This document shows, piece after piece, positions 25,660 to 38,334 of a DNA stretch of 64,000 nt (the stretch's first letter is position 1; every line of letters begins with the position of its first letter). Under the pieces are notes generated by a model, which saw only the letters and a list, made by a program, of their open reading frames with translations, ran no database searches and was not told the DNA's origin. The translations under genes and the position numbers were made by a program. The stretch comes from Thamnidium elegans (lineage: Eukaryota; Mucoromycota; Mucoromycetes; Mucorales; Mucoraceae): positions 186,001-250,000 of the forward strand of contig JAIXMG010000023.1 in NCBI GenBank assembly GCA_025201345.1. The letters are read 5' to 3'.

Positions 25660-27603
25660 TTAAGCGTGAGCTTCAGTTGAATTAGATCTCCAAAATCTCG
25701 GTAAAGTACGTCGTAAACGATTACCAAATCTTTGCGATGATGGTGTTGGTGGTTCCTGGGTATCAAGTGTTTGTGCAGAAGGAACATCTATAGTAGTAGA
25801 TAGATTTAAAGCAGGAGGTTCAGTCATTCTAGCGGGTAGTTCAATCACACTTTCACGATTTGCTTCGGCGGCAGCTTGTGCAGCCTCGTGTATTTGACGT
25901 CTCATATTTCTTGGTAAACTTCTAGCCATCCAAGAACGACTGAATTCTTCTGCTCGGTCTGCTGCTATAGTAGGTCCAAATGAAGACACTGGTGAATTGT
26001 TTTGACTAGATCTTAATGAGAAGAAGGAATAAGATGGGGGTGGTGGTGGTGATGGTGATGATTGTGGTTGTAGTTCTTGTTGTTGTTCCGTTTCCGATTT
26101 GGGAAGGTCTAAAGAACAATCATGTTTACATAACGGACATGAAGCAGATTTTATAGTTAACCAAGGATCTATATTTGATGACAGTCAATTAAAAACCCTA
26201 TATACATATAAACTATTTCATTTTTACCGATGCATTCACAATGGTATTCATGACCACAAGGTAATTTTCGAATCTGTTCACCAAGTGCAAACTCATCAAG
26301 ACAAATAACACACGCATCTTCTATCGAATCATTGTTATTAGGTGTGTTCGATTGTAATGATTCGATATTTTCAATGGCTTTAATAGACCGTGTAGACATA
26401 TTAGATTCTATCCGGTGCAAAGTCAAGTTCGGTTCATCTCCAACGATTCGGGTAGGAAATGATGATAATGACGTAGGGTCAATTACTTTTCGAATGGATT
26501 GACCCATATTTGTCGTATTGACATCAAGTAGACCGCTTTCAAATAGTGCTCGTTGACGACGGCGAACACGCCAGAGATGCCAGTGCATACCAACTAGTTG
26601 AAAAATAGCCATAATTATATATGAATAGAAGAAAGATAAAAAAAAAGAGAGAAAAGAGAGAAAAGAGAAATAATAAGTGGGTTAAGTTTGGTGTTTTGCC
26701 TTTTATAGTATGCGGGATATAAACAAATAACATTTTCTTACCTGATGCTAAGAAACTAATGGCTAAAAGAGCAACCACGATAATTAAAGTAAATTCCCAA
26801 GCGCTTGGAAATCCGCCAACCGCTGGATGCATTACAATACTGATAACAGGTTGAAAAGCTGTTGTATTATCGGATGTTGTATTTATAGGCAGTGTGGCAA
26901 TAAATTTCAACATGTTGAATAGTTCTTGTCCAATATTTAAATCTACATAGTACATTGGTATTGTCAAGTTTCCTTTAGGTACTTTCTTTTTTAAAGAAAA
27001 AAATGAGTTAGCTTCGTTGTCATGTAATTAAGTGTTATTTGTTACCATGGAACCAGACAATTCATCTTCTCGAAAAGGTATAGAATCATAAATTATTACT
27101 CCTACTGCACCATCCTGCTCTGAAGTATATATCTTTTGGTAAAAATCACAATCACCTTTTTGAACTAGTGCAATCTTTCTAATGGAACGTACTTGAGGTG
27201 GGCTTACATCAAAAGCACTATTTAATTCACAAGAAAATCCTCTATCGTATAGTATGCCCTTAAAAAAATTATTTTCAGTAACCAAAAAAAAAAAGAGAAA
27301 AGGGAAAAACTTACTTCTAAACCAGAATTAGAAGGTTGAGTTAAATTATCAAAAGGTATAATACCAGACTTGAAATCCTTCTGTTTAAGAAAAGTTGTTG
27401 TAAAGTCATTTATTGTACCGTTTGAGAATAAAATGACAGGATCTATAATATAAAATGTAATTTTTTTATAAAAAAAAAGTATTTTCTTTTTCTTTTTCTT
27501 TTTTTACAAGTTTACTTGAAGAAATGTAAAGATCTGTAGAAGGAAACAAACTAGCTTTAACTATGGACATGTATATTAATACAAGTAAACAGAGCTGCTT
27601 CAT
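25660..27603 (-). CDS. PA-TM-RING E3 ubiquitin ligase
   Basis: Six exons: 27516-27603, 27315-27442, 27046-27258, 26742-26985, 26228-26593, 25660-26168 (515 aa). The order fits the PA-TM-RING family (RNF13/RNF167 type): signal peptide (QLCLLVLIYMSIVKA), lumenal protease-associated domain (IALVQKGDCDFYQKI, AVGVIIYDSIPF), one membrane helix (FTLIIVVALLAISFLA), basic segment, then a RING-H2 (CVICLDEF, LPCGHEYHCECIDPWL, CPLCKHDC). These ligases sit in endosome/vacuole membranes. The tail has a proline run with PPSY (a PPxY motif) and an Arg/Ser-rich end. Five N-glycosylation-type NxT/S sites lie in the lumenal half (for example NGTINDFT, NTTSDNTT). The cytosolic substrates are unknown. Confidence 0.9.
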
Positions 27604-27680
27604 TACAATTATATATGTTTAAAAAAGAAAAAAAAAGAGAAAAAATGTAAACCGGTTAAAAATCAACCTTTCCGGTATAT

Positions 27681-29653
27681 TTATTTATCTGAATTTAACC
27701 TCCACATTTGCTTTGGATATCTTTCTAAACGTTGTACTATAGGTTTAATATATGCTAACAGCATAATTAAACCTGCTACTACACACATGGTACCAACTAT
27801 ATAATAACCATCTTTTACTAGTGTACATGATTCACAGTCTGGTGAACAAGGTAAATCTATATATATATATATTAGTATATCTGTTAATTAATACGGATTT
27901 AAACCTTACATTCTCCTGTTTCATTAGGTACTGAACATGTGTTAATTGTAAAATAATCAACTGCTTCAAGAACAAAAAACTTTGGCCAGGTACCACCGAA
28001 ATTACTGAAAGTATTCAATAACTATGTTTTTTCTTTGTTAGTTAGCTGATTTTCAAGATTCAATATAAAATAGTTTACTTACTGTCATGTAAGTGCCACC
28101 AATAAGTGGATCGGCAATACTAGTCATAAAAGCAGAGATACTGACGAATTGAACGGTTGACATAAACGAACTGAGTACAGTAGATAACATGATGATACCA
28201 AAATAGAATGCACTCACAGGTTCATCTTGAGGAAAACCAGCTACAACCAACATACCTAATGCAGAACAAGCCAAACGACCATAAAATGCATAAAGCCACT
28301 ATATATATATTTTATTTTTATTTTTTTTATCAGCGCACATATAAAATAAAATAAATATTTGTAACTTACTGGTTTTAACGGTCTTTTACCATTAGACCAT
28401 TTTGCAGCATAATAACCGAAAAATATTTGAAGTGGAAAATCTAATAAAACGGATAATGCAAGGTCTTCTCTAGAGAAACCTTTTTCTAATAGTTTTAAGG
28501 ATGTTACGGCTTCGTGGCAAATAAAACCAATTTTTGATACCAATAATACACCAATATAAGAACGCATATCTATTATACAAATATATATTTTAGTTTTTTG
28601 ATTTAGTATATACTTAGTAAGTGACTTACGTGGCAATTTACAAATCTTGTAAATGGTTTTGTATACACCGCTAACGCCCAATTCAGTTTCTTCGTCCTTT
28701 ACTTGATTTTCCTTTTTAAAAACAACAAGGTATGCAGTAACAATAATATACATGAAAGACCAGAATCGCATATAATCACCTAAACCCAATACACCTAATT
28801 CTTGAGGTATGGTACGTAAATACTTGTTACTGAATTCGGATGAATTAAAAGATAAAAACACAGTGAACGATAAAAAGTAACCACAATTTAATCCAATGGT
28901 TTGCGCAGTAGAAGCATACGATAAACTTTCTTTTGATAATAATGTTAAAGCCCATCCATCTACGGCAATATCTTGAGTCGCACAAAAAAAGATGGTTGTC
29001 AAAAATGAATACGTTAACGCATAAATTGGTATATCGTCTTGACTCATCATGCTATCAATATTGTTTCCAAGAAAATAAAATAAGATACCAGTGAGGATTT
29101 GAATAGGTACGATCCATGATTTACGTTTGCCTAATCGAGTAGAATATACGGCATCGACGATAGGTGACCATATTAACTTTAATGAGTAGGGCCAAGAAGA
29201 TAATGAAAAGATGGCGATTTGAGAGTATGAGAGTTTGGCTTTTAATAAAAAGGGAATCGAACCAAAACAAAGCCCAATAGGAATACCTTGCAACATATCT
29301 AATGATAAAGCATTAATACAAAAAACTATTATATATATTACTAATACAAACAACTTACATAATACCACAAGTAACGCAAAATTACCATAGTCTCGTTTAT
29401 TCAAAGTTTGTGTCTTCTCATCTTCCGTATAAAATTCTCGTGTTTTTGTACCGTCAGTCATTAGAGAATCTAGTTGCATTTCTTCCAACTCATCTTCCGC
29501 AGTGGGTTTCTTTACACTAGTACGTAAAGTAGTACTGGTATTTTGATGATCCATAATAGAGCTAGTTTTTGCAATAGGTTTAGAGTAATCGCTTAGACTA
29601 GGTACAATAGGTTCGTCGTCTAATGTAGAAAATATATAAGCTGGCGAGGGCAT
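27681..29653 (-). CDS. Acetyl-CoA transporter, SLC33A1 (AT-1) type
   Basis: Six exons: 29359-29653, 28630-29298, 28370-28569, 28083-28298, 27910-28021, 27681-27856 (555 aa). Membrane carrier of the SLC33/AT-1 family, which brings acetyl-CoA into the ER lumen for protein acetylation. A polar acidic head of about 90 residues precedes about 12 helices. Family marks are YMLQGIPIGLCFGSIPFLLK, LKLIWSPIVDAVYSTRLGKR, FFCATQDIAVDGWALTLL and IADPLIGGTYMTLLNTFSNF with GGTWPKFF. A Cys-rich lumenal loop (CSPDCESC) lies before the last helix. The C-terminus is short and charged. It is 77 bp downstream, on the same strand, of nothing else; its 3' end faces the RING gene promoter. Confidence 0.93.
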
Positions 29654-29954
29654 GCAAAATAAAAAAATTTAAGGAGTCAAAGGCATACACACACAAATTA
29701 CAAACAGAGAAAAAAAGAAAAATAAAAAAAATGTTTAATTTTAATAGCTATTTTTAGGTTAAGCCAATGAACGTTTTCCAGCCAGTCAATCCCTTTTTTT
29801 TTTTTGGAAACGGTAAGTAGTGCATCTAGATTCATTTAGTTTAAACCAATACGGTCACACACTTCTGCATGTGAAAATGACACTCTATTTAAAACGGTTA
29901 CTTTTTAGCCCCCTTCCTTCTCTCTTTTTTCTTGTTTACTTTTTTTTTTGAAAA
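29654..29954. promoter_or_regulatory. Shared promoter of divergent SLC33A1-like and HADH genes
   Basis: 301 bp between opposite start codons, so both promoters lie here. It has an A-rich part next to the transporter and a pyrimidine-rich leader (CCTTCCTTCTCTCTTTTTTC) next to the dehydrogenase. Confidence 0.55.
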
Positions 29955-31063
29955 ATGATGTCCTTTGCTAAATTACCCAAGACTCTCGGTACAAGAGCTT
30001 TTTCTACTTCTATGGCTTTAAAAAATATCAAGCATGTTACAGTTATTGGTGCTGGTTTAATGGGATCTGGTATTGTCCAAGTCACCGCTCAAGCAAAGTA
30101 CAATGTCACCATGATCGATACTACTGATGAAGCTCTCGAGAACGGTAAGAAGATCATTTCTTCTTCATTAAAGAGAGTTGCCCGCAAGAAGTTTGCCGAT
30201 GATGAGGCCAAACAAACTCAATTTATCAACGAAACTTTATCCTATGTTACACTCTCCAAGGATGCTGTTGCAACCGTTGCCAACACAGATCTTGTTGTTG
30301 AAGCTATTGTTGAAAACATTGACGTCAAGCAAAAATTGTTCAGCGCTCTTGATAAGGCTGCCCCCGCTAGTACCATATTTTGTTCAAATACTTCTTCTTT
30401 ACCTATTTCTCTTATTGCCGAAGCTACTAGTGATGTTAGAAAGGAAAGATTCGCTGGTTTGCATTTCTTTAACCCTGTCCCAGCTATGAAGTTGGTTGAA
30501 ATCGTTCGTACTCCTAAAGTAACTGATGAGGTATATAATGCTTTGTATGAGTTCACAAAGAGTGTTGGAAAGACTTCTGTTTCTTGTAAAGATACTCCTG
30601 GGTAAAAATATATAAAAATACGCGTGCGGATATTTAAAAAGTTAAAGATGATTAATGTGTATTTTTTTTTTTTATTTAGTTTTATTGTAAACCGTCTTCT
30701 TGTGCCTTATGCTATGGAAGCTTTCCGTATTATTGATCGTGGAGATGCTTCTATTGCTGATGTTGATACTGCTATGAAATTAGGTGCTGGTATGCCTATG
30801 GGTCCCTTGGAACTTTCTGACGTATGTTTTTTTTTACAAGCATTATTTTTTTGCATTGTAACACAAATCTGACTATTATTTTTTTCCTTTAGTTTATTGG
30901 TTTAGATACCATGAAGTTTATTGTTGATGGTTGGGCAAAGGAAGGATCTATTGATCCTGCTCTCACTCAACCTTCCAAGACCTTGGATAAGCTCGTCAGT
31001 GAAGGTAACTTGGGTCGTAAGACTGGCAAGGGTTTCTATGATTACAACAAGAGTAAATTATAA
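29955..31063 (+). CDS. 3-hydroxyacyl-CoA dehydrogenase with leader and SKL end
   Basis: NAD-dependent step of fatty-acid beta-oxidation. Exons 29955-30601, 30680-30821, 30893-31063 (319 aa, normal for the short-chain HADH). The first 22 residues ([20 protein letters not shown]) are basic, hydroxylated and free of acids, like a mitochondrial presequence. The Rossmann loop is [15 protein letters not shown], the catalytic histidine is in [15 protein letters not shown], and the dimer domain has [15 protein letters not shown] and [14 protein letters not shown]. The last three residues are SKL, a textbook peroxisomal PTS1. Both signals are read directly; dual location is inference. Its stop is 53 bp from the stop of the convergent DUF89 gene. 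Confidence 0.93.
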
Positions 31064-31116
31064 GAAAAAAATATATATATATGTATAATAATAAATAAAA
31101 AGGGCATCTTTTTATT

Positions 31117-32517
31117 TTAATTGTATTCCACGACAGCATATTTGCCGCTGAAACGCCATTCTTCTCTAGTAGCTCTACTTTCTATATCTAATTTAGTTTC
31201 TTCAGAGAGACCGACAACAGGATCAGCCTTGTTAGTACGTAATGTAATAATATTAGTAAAGTTGTTGGCCATGGAAGGACCGATAGCATCCTTGAATGGA
31301 GTAGTTACAGGCCAATCGCAATCAAAAACGAGTTTTCTAAAGTTGAGATCGCCCTTATAAATAACAAGGTCAGATTGCTTCATTTCGTTAAATAATTCAG
31401 GGGCTTCAGATTCCATATACCAATAAGATAAGCCAGAACACCAAAAGTCATGGGAACGGATTTCCAATTGACCGTTAGCAACGTACCCTTGCCATCTCTT
31501 TACCATGGTTACTAAAGCATCCACATCTTGTTGCGTTCTAGTTTCTTTACCAGGGAAGAAATCAGTGTCTAAACAATTTTCAAACATCATTGGCATATCT
31601 TTAGGCATCACGTCAGATACAAACCAAGGAATTGTTTTACAATTGAAAACGATCTTGGATGCCTTTTTAGACTGTAATAACCAATCTGCTAAAATCATAT
31701 CTACATAGACCTCAAAACCAGAATTATCTAGTACAAAATCAATACGACCTCCTTGCAAGGACTTTAATTTTTGCCATAATTTTTCGGTATCATCAACCAA
31801 GATAAACTTTCTTCTTTCGGCTAGCAAATCCTTTTCGATGGCTTGTAAGCGTTGAATGTCTTCTTGTGTCATGTTGGTCAATAAACTCAAATCAGTAGCG
31901 TTACCCCAAAGGCACACTTGAATCAATTCGTGATACACAATTTCTAACTTCTCTTCGGACATGGGAAGAATAAGTTCAGGCATCTTGCGAGCTAAATCAA
32001 ATACGGCTTGATGAGATCCCTTAAACGTATCGTTTTTTTGACGTTCGAAACAATCGTAGTCAAACCAGTACTTGGAATTAAAAAAGATTTCGGCAAGACG
32101 TCTGTAGATATAACATTCGTTGAATAACCAAGTACCGTTATGCCAGGTTGAACCTTCAAAGTGCTTCTTGATATGCTCGTTCCAAGTTTTTGTATCTGCT
32201 CGGTTGTCTTGAATAGGTCTATAATGTAAATAAAAAAAATTAGGCTCTTCTTTATATGTGTATATATTTATGAGTTTTTACCTTAATACGGCATCTTGAG
32301 CAAGTTCAGTTTTGATTTGTTCGATTTGTTTAACAATGTCTAAACCTTCTTTGGCGCGTTCTTCATTGGTTTCTTCAGCAATGGTTTGTTTGACATCGGT
32401 AATGGCACTGTCTAAAATAATAGGCCATCTTCTAATAACGGTGTCGTATGCAAAACTTTCCTTGTTGGTTGCTCTGTAAGCAGGACAAGGAGGGTTATTA
32501 GGTGTAATATCAGCCAT
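31117..32517 (-). CDS. DUF89/ARMT1-type metal-dependent phosphatase
   Basis: Exons 32282-32517 and 31117-32218 (445 aa). Damage-control phosphatase of the DUF89 family (yeast Ymr027w, human ARMT1, subfamily III), acting on sugar phosphates such as fructose-1-phosphate. Metal-binding marks are VLDNSGFEVYVDMILADWLL (the DNxxxE signature) and IYKGDLNFRKLVFDCDW near the C-terminus, plus LRTNKADPVVGL. The head (WPIILDSAITDVKQTIAEET) is the usual helical cap. No targeting signal. Family is secure; the exact substrate is inferred from relatives. Confidence 0.92.
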
Positions 32518-32639
32518 GAGGAGAGGAATGAAGTAAGAAGAAGCAGAAAGAAAAAAAAAATAGAAATATAGAAAAATCCAAACCAATTAAATTTCGTTTA
32601 TTTTATATGTAATAAATTACGGGTAAAAGTGAGTCAGAT

Positions 32640-33290
32640 CTATGAATATAAAGTTATGCTGGTGTTTATAGTTAATTTTGGTGTGTAATGACGGTCGCGT
32701 GGTCTTCTCTGATTGTTTGTTGTTTGACGTTGTAAAGAATCTATAATTGAGTCGGGTGGTGGATCGATGTAGTTCCGTGTAACTGTTGGTAAGGGTATAT
32801 AGTCGTCGTCCATGATTTCAGGTCGTTGTGCAAATGGGGAATATAACGTTGAATAATAATGACTATCGCTACTATATATAAAAAATATTAATTCAATACG
32901 TTTATATACATATATATATAAATACATTACACCTAAAAAAAAAAAATTAAATCAATACATGTGTATAGTATACAAATATTTATAATTTACTTTTTGATCA
33001 TTATTACTACTCTTTTCTTTTTCGTCTCTAGTATGTACAGGTATAATCTGATCTTGTTTCGAATCTATTGTTGAAAAAGGTAGTAAATTTTGTTCGATCT
33101 TTTGATCCTTTTTTTGACTTTGAGATCTCTTTGCAGTAGTCTTTTGTCGATAGGTGATGACTGGTATCGATTCTTCATCGTCACTGTAATCTGATAGTAA
33201 ATGACTATTGGATATTGTTGATTGTTTATGGTTTGTAACTGATTTCTTTCGAGAGATTTTTACATGATAGAATTTTTTTAAAATTTCCAT
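32640..33290 (-). CDS. Unknown basic, serine-rich protein
   Basis: Two exons, 32974-33290 and 32640-32871, joined in phase through a GTATAC donor (182 aa). It starts MEILKKFYHVKISRKKS. A patch of acidic residues (LLSDYSDDEESIPVI) and a Lys/Gln-rich stretch (KRSQSQKKDQKIEQN) follow. The C-terminal exon has PEIMDDDYIPLPTVTRNYID and a Pro/Ser/Gln-rich end. Composition suggests an intrinsically disordered protein. No domain is recognised. A stop codon soon after the alternative GTAAAT donor makes the chosen donor more likely. Confidence 0.5.
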
Positions 33291-34595
33291 CTTTTTTGTT
33301 ATATTCAGTATATTTGTATATATGATTATTAAAAAGAAAAAAAGAATTTAAATTGGGGAAATTCTTTTTTAAACTGTCTTAATGTTTCACCAACTCTTCT
33401 TTAACAGGTTATTATGACTTTTTTTAGAAATTGAAATTATTAAAAAATGGTTATTTTATCGAGAAATAGATGATTGGATCCCCTATAAAAAAAAGGTAGG
33501 AGTTTTGTATCACTTGAATGGTACAACTGGTTTTTGTTAAGATTCTTTGATAATCTCGTGTTAGACTTGTATATATTCTGTGTATAATAATAATCGTGAT
33601 TAATATACATAAAAAGTTTACTTTTTTTTATTAAACAAATATCTTTTTGTCAGGCGCGGGTTTATGATAAATGATGGTATCGTTTATCCGTAATTACTAA
33701 TACCCCGAGTAGTAGTGCACATTGTGCAAATTTTTTCGTCCAATTAAGCGAATATCCGTTCATTAATCATATTACTTTATCTCGTTTTTTTCTTTCGTCT
33801 AGTTGGTTTTACATGTTTAAGCAATCATGCAAGCACCTTTTGCCTCCAATAAAGGGATGGCTTGAGCGATTTCGGGGTGGTGCGTGCATGTTAAAAGGCT
33901 GGGTGTCGGGATGTCAAAAGCCCCCCCTCCCTTTTTTTTTTGACATAAAAGCTCACTTTCCCACACTCCTTTACACGATTTATCAAGACTACAAAGCTAT
34001 TAAATAGCTTAAAACTTTACTTAAAATATATTTTTTTAGGCCTAAAAGTGAGTGTTGAGTAAAGGAAAGCTTCTTTCGCGAAAATAAAAAGTTTTTTGGA
34101 AGAAGTTGGGTTACTTGGTCCATACAGAACTCAATAAATTGGATGATTTCTGGTTTGAAAAGTCTGGTCGGATGTATTCAGAAGTGAAAGAGGGTAAGAT
34201 AGAAAAGTTCTTTTTAATCTTGTTAATCTTGCTAATCTTACTGATATCACTTCTTAAGTTTAGTCTTCTTATCTGGAATGGTATATTTACTGCAATAAAC
34301 AGACTTTGAAGTGTAACATTACCTTGTACGCGGCATTTGTTTTACAGCTATCTTTATAAACATTTATGTTTTTTAGAGAAAAACAGTTGATAGGTGTAAC
34401 GAAGTTTTGTTATATATAACTGCAGCCGTAGCAGAGTTCTCAACAACGCCGTTGATACAATATTTGCATCAAAGTAACTATGTTAATAGTGGATCCGTCG
34501 CATCACAAACATTTTGATCATGTTAAATATTTGTATTGATCACGGCAAAGGACAGTACTGGGGTACTATTCTAACTATCATAATAGACAGAGCAA
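33291..34595. other. Gene-free stretch
   Basis: About 1.3 kb with no supported gene. A 64-codon frame at 33813-34007 has no homologue I can name, includes a poly-Phe run from T-rich DNA and is not annotated. Confidence 0.5.
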
Positions 34596-35255
34596 ATGGA
34601 TTTTATACCTCAGTCTACTTGTATTAATATGACGTACTCTTCCTCTTCCTCTTTGTCATCCACCATAATTAAACAACTACCCGTGTCTTCGACAGATTAT
34701 GATAAAGTTAAAACCATTTGTGATAAGCTAGATAAAAATAAAAATGGATTTTATCTTCTGGAGCAATTGTTGAAGACCAGGTTTTTTTTTTTTTTTTTTT
34801 TTAAAAAAAGTGAAAGAATCCAGTTTAGCCTCCTCCTCCGCCTTTTGGAGAAACCAAGAAAGAATAATTGATGGTACATCTAAAATACAGCGAAAATTAT
34901 GTAGCCGTAAAATGTGCATGCTTTTTAAAAGAGACTTTAATGGATACGGTTTGACTGAATGTAGCAGATATCACCAAGTAAGTGATACAAAGCAATTAAC
35001 GGACGGAAGTTTTAAAAGACATTTGTCAACTTAACTATCTCTTGCCCTGATAAAATACGCGATACTGTTACTGTAGGCTATCAATTAATTGAAACCAAAT
35101 CTACTTTGCCTACAAAATATTCCCTTTTTGTTTCGGTCTGCTGTATTAGTCATTATTTACCTTTATACTTCCTCGACGGTCCAAAACTGGTTACAGTCAA
35201 CTGCTATCTATTATTGGAATTGTATACATATCTCGGCTTCTAATTGAATCAACTA
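34596..35255 (+). pseudogene. Broken unknown gene interrupted by a T/A run
   Basis: Frame 34596-34780 (DFIPQSTCINMTYSSSSSLS, then KTICDKLDKNKNGFYLLEQL) runs into a T22A7 tract at about 34782-34810. If that is treated as an intron, the frame continues (WRNQERIIDGTSKIQRKLCS, CMLFKRDFNGYGLTECSRYH) to TAA near 35034. A shifted frame then runs on to about 35255 (ISCPDKIRDTVTVGYQLIET, LYFLDGPKLVTVNCYLLLEL). At least one frameshift is needed to join these, so this looks like a decayed gene. Not recognised. Confidence 0.35.
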
Positions 35256-36681
35256 GATTGATTACATCAGATAAAATAATAGCGCTTGATTTCCATAGAG
35301 CTGCTCTGATTCCACCCTGTTTTCATAGTACGCCAACACCCAAAGAAACAAAAAACAAAAAAGAAGATCTGTTCATAATTTTTGTAGTTTTTTTTAAAAA
35401 AAAATGTTTTTTTATAATTTAAACCTTATAACTATTACTATTACTAATTAAATGCTTTGAAAAAAGCATTATCGTATTATAAGCCATTATTCCTTTCAAA
35501 TAATTAGGTGTTTAAGAGGCTAGAAACAAAAAAATAAGATAACAAAGAAGTCCAAAGAAGAAAGTAAGCACATTATATATCATAGTAGATAAATGTTTTG
35601 TTGGGTAACAAATAAGGAGCTTTTATAATTCTTAATTGATGCGTTGTTGATGGTCTTTTAATTCTATTTATTTTATGAGTGGTTTTAACATATATTTATT
35701 TAAGTCATTACAGTTAGTTTTTCTTGTTCAAAGAATCTGAACTACACCACAATGTCTTGTTTCGACTTAAGAATAAATTTATCAGTGTAGAATTTGGGAG
35801 AAAATAACCAATAAAATAAATATAATTAAAAGATATGTAATCTATGAACACATTAATTATGAAGTGCATAAATATACATTCTTTATTGACTCGATTTTAC
35901 AATAACGGTAAATTATGAATAAACATCATTTCCAGGGCTAGTTTATTTGGTAGGAAAGTCATTATTCACTATTTAGCAGATTCCAAGTTTCATAGCTGTC
36001 GATTCCATCGCAGTGGGCCAAATATTCATCAAAGTTTAGTATTAATCTTGCCGTTCATTATAATATCGAAAAAGCTACCAGCAAATAGGAACTGCAGGTA
36101 CGTACTTCTTATATTGCAAAAGAAGCAGAGTAACAGACTGACGAATATTGCACACAGCGTATAAATTACTTTTTCAGTATATATACACGAAATATTGAAC
36201 TTATTGCAAATATTAATGATGATGCTCGCTACTATAACTTCTATTTGTCAGAAAGGACAAAAATTACCAGCCGTACTGTAGCACTTTATCTACCAAGTTT
36301 TTAAACATTGATTCATGACGACATACGTGCGGTGTTACGTTGTACATTGTAAAACAATCTAATCCGAAATTTGTTATTCCTGGTAAGAGCGTTCAAATTA
36401 ATATCCAACCCAATACAGAGGCCTTTTTACAATCACTTTATATATATGTATATGTATATATATATGTATATATATATATGTATATATCTTATAACAAACT
36501 CGGCGTGTCCTGGGCCTTTGTGGTTTTTTTTTCACATTACTAAATACTTACTATTTAATTCCCTAATCACTTTTCTTTAATTAATGAAAAAGAAGCATAA
36601 GAAATATCTTTTTTTTTTATTATTATTATTAAATTAAAGTAATTACGTTGGCTCTTCTTTATATATGTATATGAAAGAATT
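35256..36681. other. Gene-free AT-rich stretch
   Basis: 1.4 kb with no supported gene. It contains T8A8 switches (about 35391-35407), an ATATAT/GTATAT microsatellite at 36439-36490 and only short chance frames. Confidence 0.5.
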
Positions 36682-37411
36682 TTAGGCCTGTGTTGAAATA
36701 GGAATAACATTGTCAGGTCTGTTTTCATTAATAAAGTAATCAATGAATTCTGCGGTTGAGTTAGAGGTAGGATAAGGAACCTCAGGTACATCTTTACCTA
36801 AAAACGCACATAATCTTTCCCAACCTTCGCCTAACTCAAGTACCAACAATTGATCAGCAGGGATACGTCTCTTAACATCTTCAATATGATCAGTATACAT
36901 CTTCTTGAGCTTCTCTTCTTGTAAGAATAATTCAGGATTAAAGATATGACCGTCCATACAAAGAGCGGCACATAATCTTTGAACAGAGAATCCAACATCT
37001 CCTTCATTTACCATAGGGAATTGTGACGCGGTACGGAAGATAGTGTTCTTGACTGAGTTATACCAACTATCGGCTGAACGAACGGTTAACAAGACTTTAG
37101 CTTCAGGATACTTTTTATGTAAATCATAATAAAATGTGGCGGCTGAGAAATCTACAGCAGCATCATAGTTTGCATATAATTGATCCCAGTCTGCTTTGTC
37201 ACGGTTTACGTAGGCTTCAAAGAAAGCATCATGGTTTAAAGTAGGATCTGTAAGTAAACATTTCAAATGATGTGTATTGTATCTATTTTTATTTTTTAGT
37301 TTACATAAAAAAAGAGGTTGCAAGAACTTACCCTAAAATATTTAAAGCAGTTTTTAAACTGTCAGTACCAGTTCTACCGAGTCCTGCGCCAATAACTTGA
37401 ATGGGAGCCAT
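36682..37411 (-). CDS. P-loop sulfotransferase-like protein
   Basis: Exons 37332-37411 and 36682-37282 (226 aa). Member of the fungal sulfotransferase-like P-loop family, often mislabelled as an NAD-dependent epimerase. The N-terminus has the P-loop (VIGAGLGRTGTDSLKTALNI), the site for the 5'-phosphosulfate of PAPS in true sulfotransferases. The motif KKYPEAKVLLTVRSADSWYNSV is the usual 3'-phosphate region. The middle and end (LLVLELGEGWERLCAFLGKD, VPEVPYPTSNSTAEF) are typical. No membrane segment. Sulfate transfer has not been shown for most of these proteins, so the substrate is unknown. Confidence 0.8.
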
Positions 37412-38334
37412 GATTTTTTATTTGTTTTTAAAAAGAAAGATGATGTAAAAAGGATCGATACTTAACAAAAAGTTTGTTTAAATATGACCTAGATTCGTAG
37501 TACGAAGATTCATTAACAATACGGCTAAATATTGAACTATAAAAACATTTGATCTTAAAAAAAACTCAAATAGTTTCCAAAAGATTTCTATTAAAAAAAA
37601 GAATCCTTGGCATTCTAGTGTAGTACATAGATATTATGTTGGTGATTACTATAGAAGCTGCTGAATACTTTTTTTTTAAAAAAAAAGAAAAGACTTTGAT
37701 ATTGCAAAAGGTATATACTTGAACAAAGAGTAAATACACTCAAAACCGTATTTTTTTTTTACATAACTTTATGTATTTGTTTTGAATTAATCTCCCAAAG
37801 AGGGCGTACGTCAAAAAAAAAAAAAGTAGAATATGCAATATCTATATCTACTTCGCAGTGGTTTACCCGGATTATGTTAATGGATAAATCTATCTAGAAC
37901 GAGCTGGTTCCTAATAAAAGTTAGACTATCACAAGAAACCAAGACTAGACGGTTAAAGAAGGATGAGATGAGGGTCATTGTTTCAATTTACTATACTTAG
38001 CGGGTCATTAATTGAGTATTTTTCTTTTAGCATGATGACGATATTTAGTGGCTCAAAAATCATCATAGAGGTAACCCAGTGCGGTATTACAAAGGGAAAT
38101 GTTTTGACTATTAGAGATTTTGATTATCTCTTTTTTTTTATTAATAGCCTAAATGATTTTTACTTTTGACAAGCTCACCTCTAATATGTTTCTATAGAAA
38201 ACAGTAAGTGAGACTGTACTAGAGTTGTAATAAAAGTAAGGTCCCTGAATATGGAACCACGAACCCAGTGAATGGGATTTTCTTTTTCTACATGTCTTCG
38301 TGAGAAACAAATTAAAATAAAAATGGAACTATAT

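Noticed and set aside
33813..34007. 64-codon frame with some non-AT codons
   Set aside because: Contains a poly-Phe run from a T tract, has no recognisable domain and no splice partners.
36340..36580. Overlapping frames rich in Tyr/Ile/Val
   Set aside because: They arise from an ATATAT/GTATAT microsatellite.
38255..38285. Second tRNA-like B box (GGTTCGTGG on minus strand)
   Set aside because: The invariant A of the loop is missing and no other arms pair.
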